Positions 61,441-64,000 of a stretch of 64,000 nt of DNA are shown here, piece after piece (position 1 is the stretch's first letter; every line of letters begins with the position of its first letter). The notes below the pieces were generated by a model. It did not search any database. It worked only from the letters and a program-made list of their open reading frames with translations, and was not told where the DNA came from. The translations under genes and the position numbers were made by a program. This DNA comes from Amoeboaphelidium protococcarum (lineage: Eukaryota > Aphelidiomycota > Aphelidea), in contig JALECJ010000007.1 of assembly GCA_023515745.1 (NCBI GenBank), forward strand, positions 1,410,612 through 1,474,611, given 5' to 3'.

Positions 61441-62694
61441 TCACCAGCCTAAGACAGTCTCGATAATCTTGCTAATAGTCGACTGCTACGGTTAAATATT
61501 GTTCATTTGTCGCTACGGAGGAAGAGCGTAGATGGTATTTCTAATTTTGGAATTTTCATCATTCCCCAGAGTGCTCCATCCAACTGAACTAGACTGAGTC
61601 TATTGCATCTTTGCAACAAGTGGGTCTTATTAATGCAGTTATTGGCTTTATGCTTATTAAAAAGGCTCAAAAGATGATTAATCCATGGATACATCAGCAA
61701 CACCTCCACCGAAGCCACCATCAGTATTCATATCAAATGATTACTACTACAACTACCAGTGATTAGAATCCTTAAACTTTGGAGTCTACAAGAATTAATC
61801 TGCATTCTAATACTTTCTAGGTCCATTTGGGGAGGAATAAGATTAAGATTTAAATCTATTACTTTTCATAGGACTCTTCCTATCAGACCCAGTAATAGCA
61901 TCAGAAAATCTCATCGTATGATCGGATGGTGTACCTGGCACAGAATAATTTTAATTATCTATAGATTCTCTGTACGGACAAATGCCAACAATATATCCAT
62001 CGACCATAAGTTCACCATTCTTTGTGAGTGCAATCTGGGCATAAAATTCAGATTAAAACTCAATATGCATCCATCGATCCTTGACGACATAGTCAACAAT
62101 AGTTCCATTTTAGCCTAGGCCACCACCACCAGGAGATTACTTATTATATGGCGAGCTTTATCCCATTGATGATGATGAAATTCTCACATTAGCACTCAAC
62201 TTTCGCAACACCTTCTCAGCCTTCTCAATAGGGAAACCGAAAGTGGTGACTCTCTTCTTATGCACATTATCCATATCCATGCTATGAAACGTTTACTGCC
62301 CATCACTATGTAATCCAACCGATGCAGGTATATTGTACCTGAGCGGCGTTCGATCCAACGACTTTTGAGCAGAGTACTGATGGATAGGAGTGCCTAGGCT
62401 CATGGGAGATCCATCTATAGACTTGCTAGATCTAGGGGTGGATTCCAGCGTATCATAGAATGACTTGACTTGCCTCTACTCTTACAGATTCTACTAGGAT
62501 GAATTAATACTCTGCACGGCGAATGGAGACTAAATCTTGGACTTGTCCTGCCCACCAATATCTTGCGCAGACTTTGACTTTGAGGTGGAGTTGGGGATGA
62601 AGAAAGACTTGACAAATGGACTAGCAGGCACTTGATTCTACGTATCCTAATCCGACCTGTTAGACTATCTTTCTAAAGATGGAGTGGTAAACAT
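61441..62694 (-). CDS. NUP53: Nucleoporin NUP53/NUP35
   Basis: 417 aa. After a Ser/Gln-rich N-terminus comes the NUP35-type RRM: KRVTTFGFPIEKAEKVLRKL (about 155), VVKDRWMHIEFQSEFYAQIA and LTKNGELMVDGYIVGICP. An FG-poor, Gln/Asn-rich region follows. The very C-terminus (STISKIIETVLGW) is an amphipathic helix like the one that binds the nuclear membrane in yeast Nup53. Between helix 1 and strand 2 the RRM has a Gly/Ser insertion (SSSSMGQSSPYNKQ and a Gly run). The protein belongs to the inner ring of the nuclear pore. Confidence 0.88.
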
Positions 62695-62787
62695 TGTAGA
62701 AATGTATCGCGATTACTGTGATATTCCTCTATCTCAATTGAAAGTAAAGGAGCAAGCGAGAACAACGCAGCGATTTAACAGCGAGAA

Positions 62788-62807
62788 GAAAGAAAGAAAG
62801 AAAGAAA
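62788..62807. repeat. (GAAA)5 microsatellite
   Basis: Five perfect GAAA units lie in the 5' flank of NUP53. Not coding. Confidence 0.9.
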
Positions 62808-62890
62808 CGCCAAACTTTAGTCGCTGAATCGTTTCACCGTGGGTGAGGTTGTTTTATTCACTGGGCAACTAACTTTAGTAACTTCTCCAG

Positions 62891-63019
62891 TCACTCGTTC
62901 TAAAACAGATTCCAGTACTTTTGTTTCACATTCGCAATAAACTGTGTGCTTACAGCAAAGAATATCAACGGTGATTTTTTAAGAAATAACGATCGAAGCA
63001 CATCCTCTAAATATCCCAT
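62891..63019 (-). CDS. Possible 42-aa membrane microprotein
   Basis: ATG at 63017-63019, TGA at 62891-62893. It reads MGYLEDVLRSLFLKKSPLIF, then FAVSTQFIANVKQKYWNLFQ and two more residues: an amphipathic start, a short hydrophobic helix and a basic/aromatic end. That is the style of small mitochondrial or ER subunits. It has no recognised family and could be chance. Confidence 0.25.
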
Positions 63020-63394
63020 TCCAATTTGTTCTTTTTCACTCAAACTTCATGAACTTTTAAAAGTTAATTAAGAGTGATGCTCCATATATTACATCATGAT
63101 ATCACCAATTTTTCATTACTTATTACGCGTCATTTACAGGAATATTTTAATCATATACGTTTTAGTTACTGAGCCATCCGTATCAGCAGATCTATCACTG
63201 TTGTTTGGAGCTGCAAGCCAAGCCTACGTTTGATTGAGGAAATCCACTCGTCAAACAAAGCGCCGTTGTTTCTTTCACTCACTCACACAATTGATCTTTG
63301 TTCCATACACAGTGAATTTTGTTCTGCAATCAATATTCTCCTAGTATTACTTTTGAGTTGATATATATTTCTGTCAAGTGTCAAGTGTTGTTAG

Positions 63395-63402
63395 TATAAA
63401 AG
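63395..63402 (+). promoter_or_regulatory. TATA-like box near the Ral gene start
   Basis: TATAAAAG lies 21 nt before the ATG at 63416; another alternating TA stretch lies at about 63361. Either may be the promoter element. Not tested. Confidence 0.3.
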
Positions 63403-63415
63403 ATAGTAATAAGAT

Positions 63416-64000
63416 ATGCCGTAAGAAAAGTAAGCGGCAAGTTTGCAAGTGTCCAGATTGTTAATGTGCGGTACTGGTGGAGTGGGAAAGTCTGCTCTCA
63501 CACTCCAGTTTATGTATGGAGATTTTGTTGAAGAGTATGAACCCACCAAGGCTGACTCGTATCGAAAAAAGGTTCCGCTAGAGACTATTGTGAAGTTTGC
63601 GTAGTCTGGTTCTGTAGGTGCTTCTGGACAGTCGAATGGTAGTAGTAATAATATGAAGGAGGAGAATGTTGTTGATATCCTCGATACTGCCGGTCAGGAG
63701 GAGTATGCAGCGATTCGGGATAACTATTACAGAAGTGGTGAGGGATTTGCTCTGGTATTCAGTATCACTGAGAATGAGTCGTTCTAGCATGTGAGTGAGT
63801 TTAGAGATTAGATTTTGCGTGTGCTGAATGCAAGCGGTGGTGGGGAGGCGAATGATATACCGATGCTTCTGGTTGGTAATAAGGCCGATTTGGCTCACTT
63901 GAGAAAGGTGACTGTGGAGGAGGCTCAGCGAAAGGCGGCACAGTGGAATATGCAATACATTGAGACTAGTGCCAAGACAAAGCAGAATGTAGATGAAGCT
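63416..64000 (+). CDS. Ral-type small GTPase (3' end outside window)
   Basis: 195 codons are visible. G1 is [10 protein letters not shown]. The effector region is [14 protein letters not shown], which with KADSYRKK is specific for Ral among Ras-family GTPases. G3 is [21 protein letters not shown]4 is LLVGNKADL and G5 is ETSAK. Between switch I and DILDTAG there is an insertion of about 20 residues rich in Ser, Gly and Asn ([16 protein letters not shown]), where Ral normally has a short beta hairpin. Ral controls exocyst and vesicle traffic. The C-terminal prenylation site lies beyond the window. Confidence 0.92.

Larger units (their letters stand above)
62695..63415. other. Divergent intergenic region between NUP53 and the Ral gene
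   Basis: 721 bp, the longest gap in this half of the window. It contains the GAAA repeat, an ACGCGT site near 63125 and TATA-like sequences at about 63361 and 63395. One small minus-strand frame inside it is listed separately. Confidence 0.5.

Overview
This window is nuclear DNA of a eukaryote that reads TAA and TAG as glutamine and stops only at TGA. The proof is internal. In the vacuolar ATPase subunit B gene (29610-31151), TAA or TAG stands exactly where the family has invariant Gln, and that gene and the four RGS genes around it all end in TGA. Read this way, about 35 long open frames appear that are broken into pieces under the standard code. A Ral-type GTPase, a NELF-A C-terminal homologue, XK-like and reeler proteins and a BORCS7-like subunit point to an opisthokont outside the well-studied fungi and animals. 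An aphelid-like relative of fungi would fit. That placement is inference. Most genes are intronless. The introns I can support are 56-62 nt with GT(A)AGT-like donors, and intergenic gaps are mostly 100-400 bp.

Layout. 0-9 kb: end of a coiled-coil protein, then three nucleolar or RNA genes (NOP9, a REXO4-type exonuclease, ESF1) and two unidentified genes. 9-15.5 kb: membrane proteins (two MARVEL-like four-helix proteins and a tandem pair of XK-related proteins), a NELF-A C-terminal homologue and an unknown. 15.5-26 kb: a gene-poor stretch flanked by two inverted paralogues of a secreted Ser/Gly/Pro-rich protein, a secreted unknown, DGAT1, a UCH deubiquitinase and a patatin lipase of the TGL3/4/5 type. 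26-37.7 kb: a reeler-domain protein, then four paralogous seven-helix receptors with a C-terminal RGS domain, with V-ATPase B inserted between the first and second. 37.7-47.6 kb: secreted alpha/beta hydrolase, small coiled-coil membrane protein, mitoribosomal uS9m, ZFAND1-like AN1 finger protein, CLC chloride transporter, BMT5-like methyltransferase with zinc fingers. 47.7-52.9 kb: Crinkler-like P-loop protein with a broken Walker A, RlmN-type radical-SAM methyltransferase with a membrane tail, secreted unknown. 53-64 kb: thymine-DNA glycosylase with one intron, multi-pass membrane TKL kinase, BAHD acyltransferase, GT47 exostosin-like transferase, BORCS7-like gene, M28 aminopeptidase, NUP53/NUP35, and a Ral GTPase running off the end.

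Neighbouring genes are mostly unrelated in pathway. Related functions do recur: lipid storage and turnover (DGAT1, TGL lipase), secreted or surface proteins, and signalling (7TM-RGS array, TKL kinase, Ral). No tRNA, rRNA, CRISPR array or transposon was recognised.
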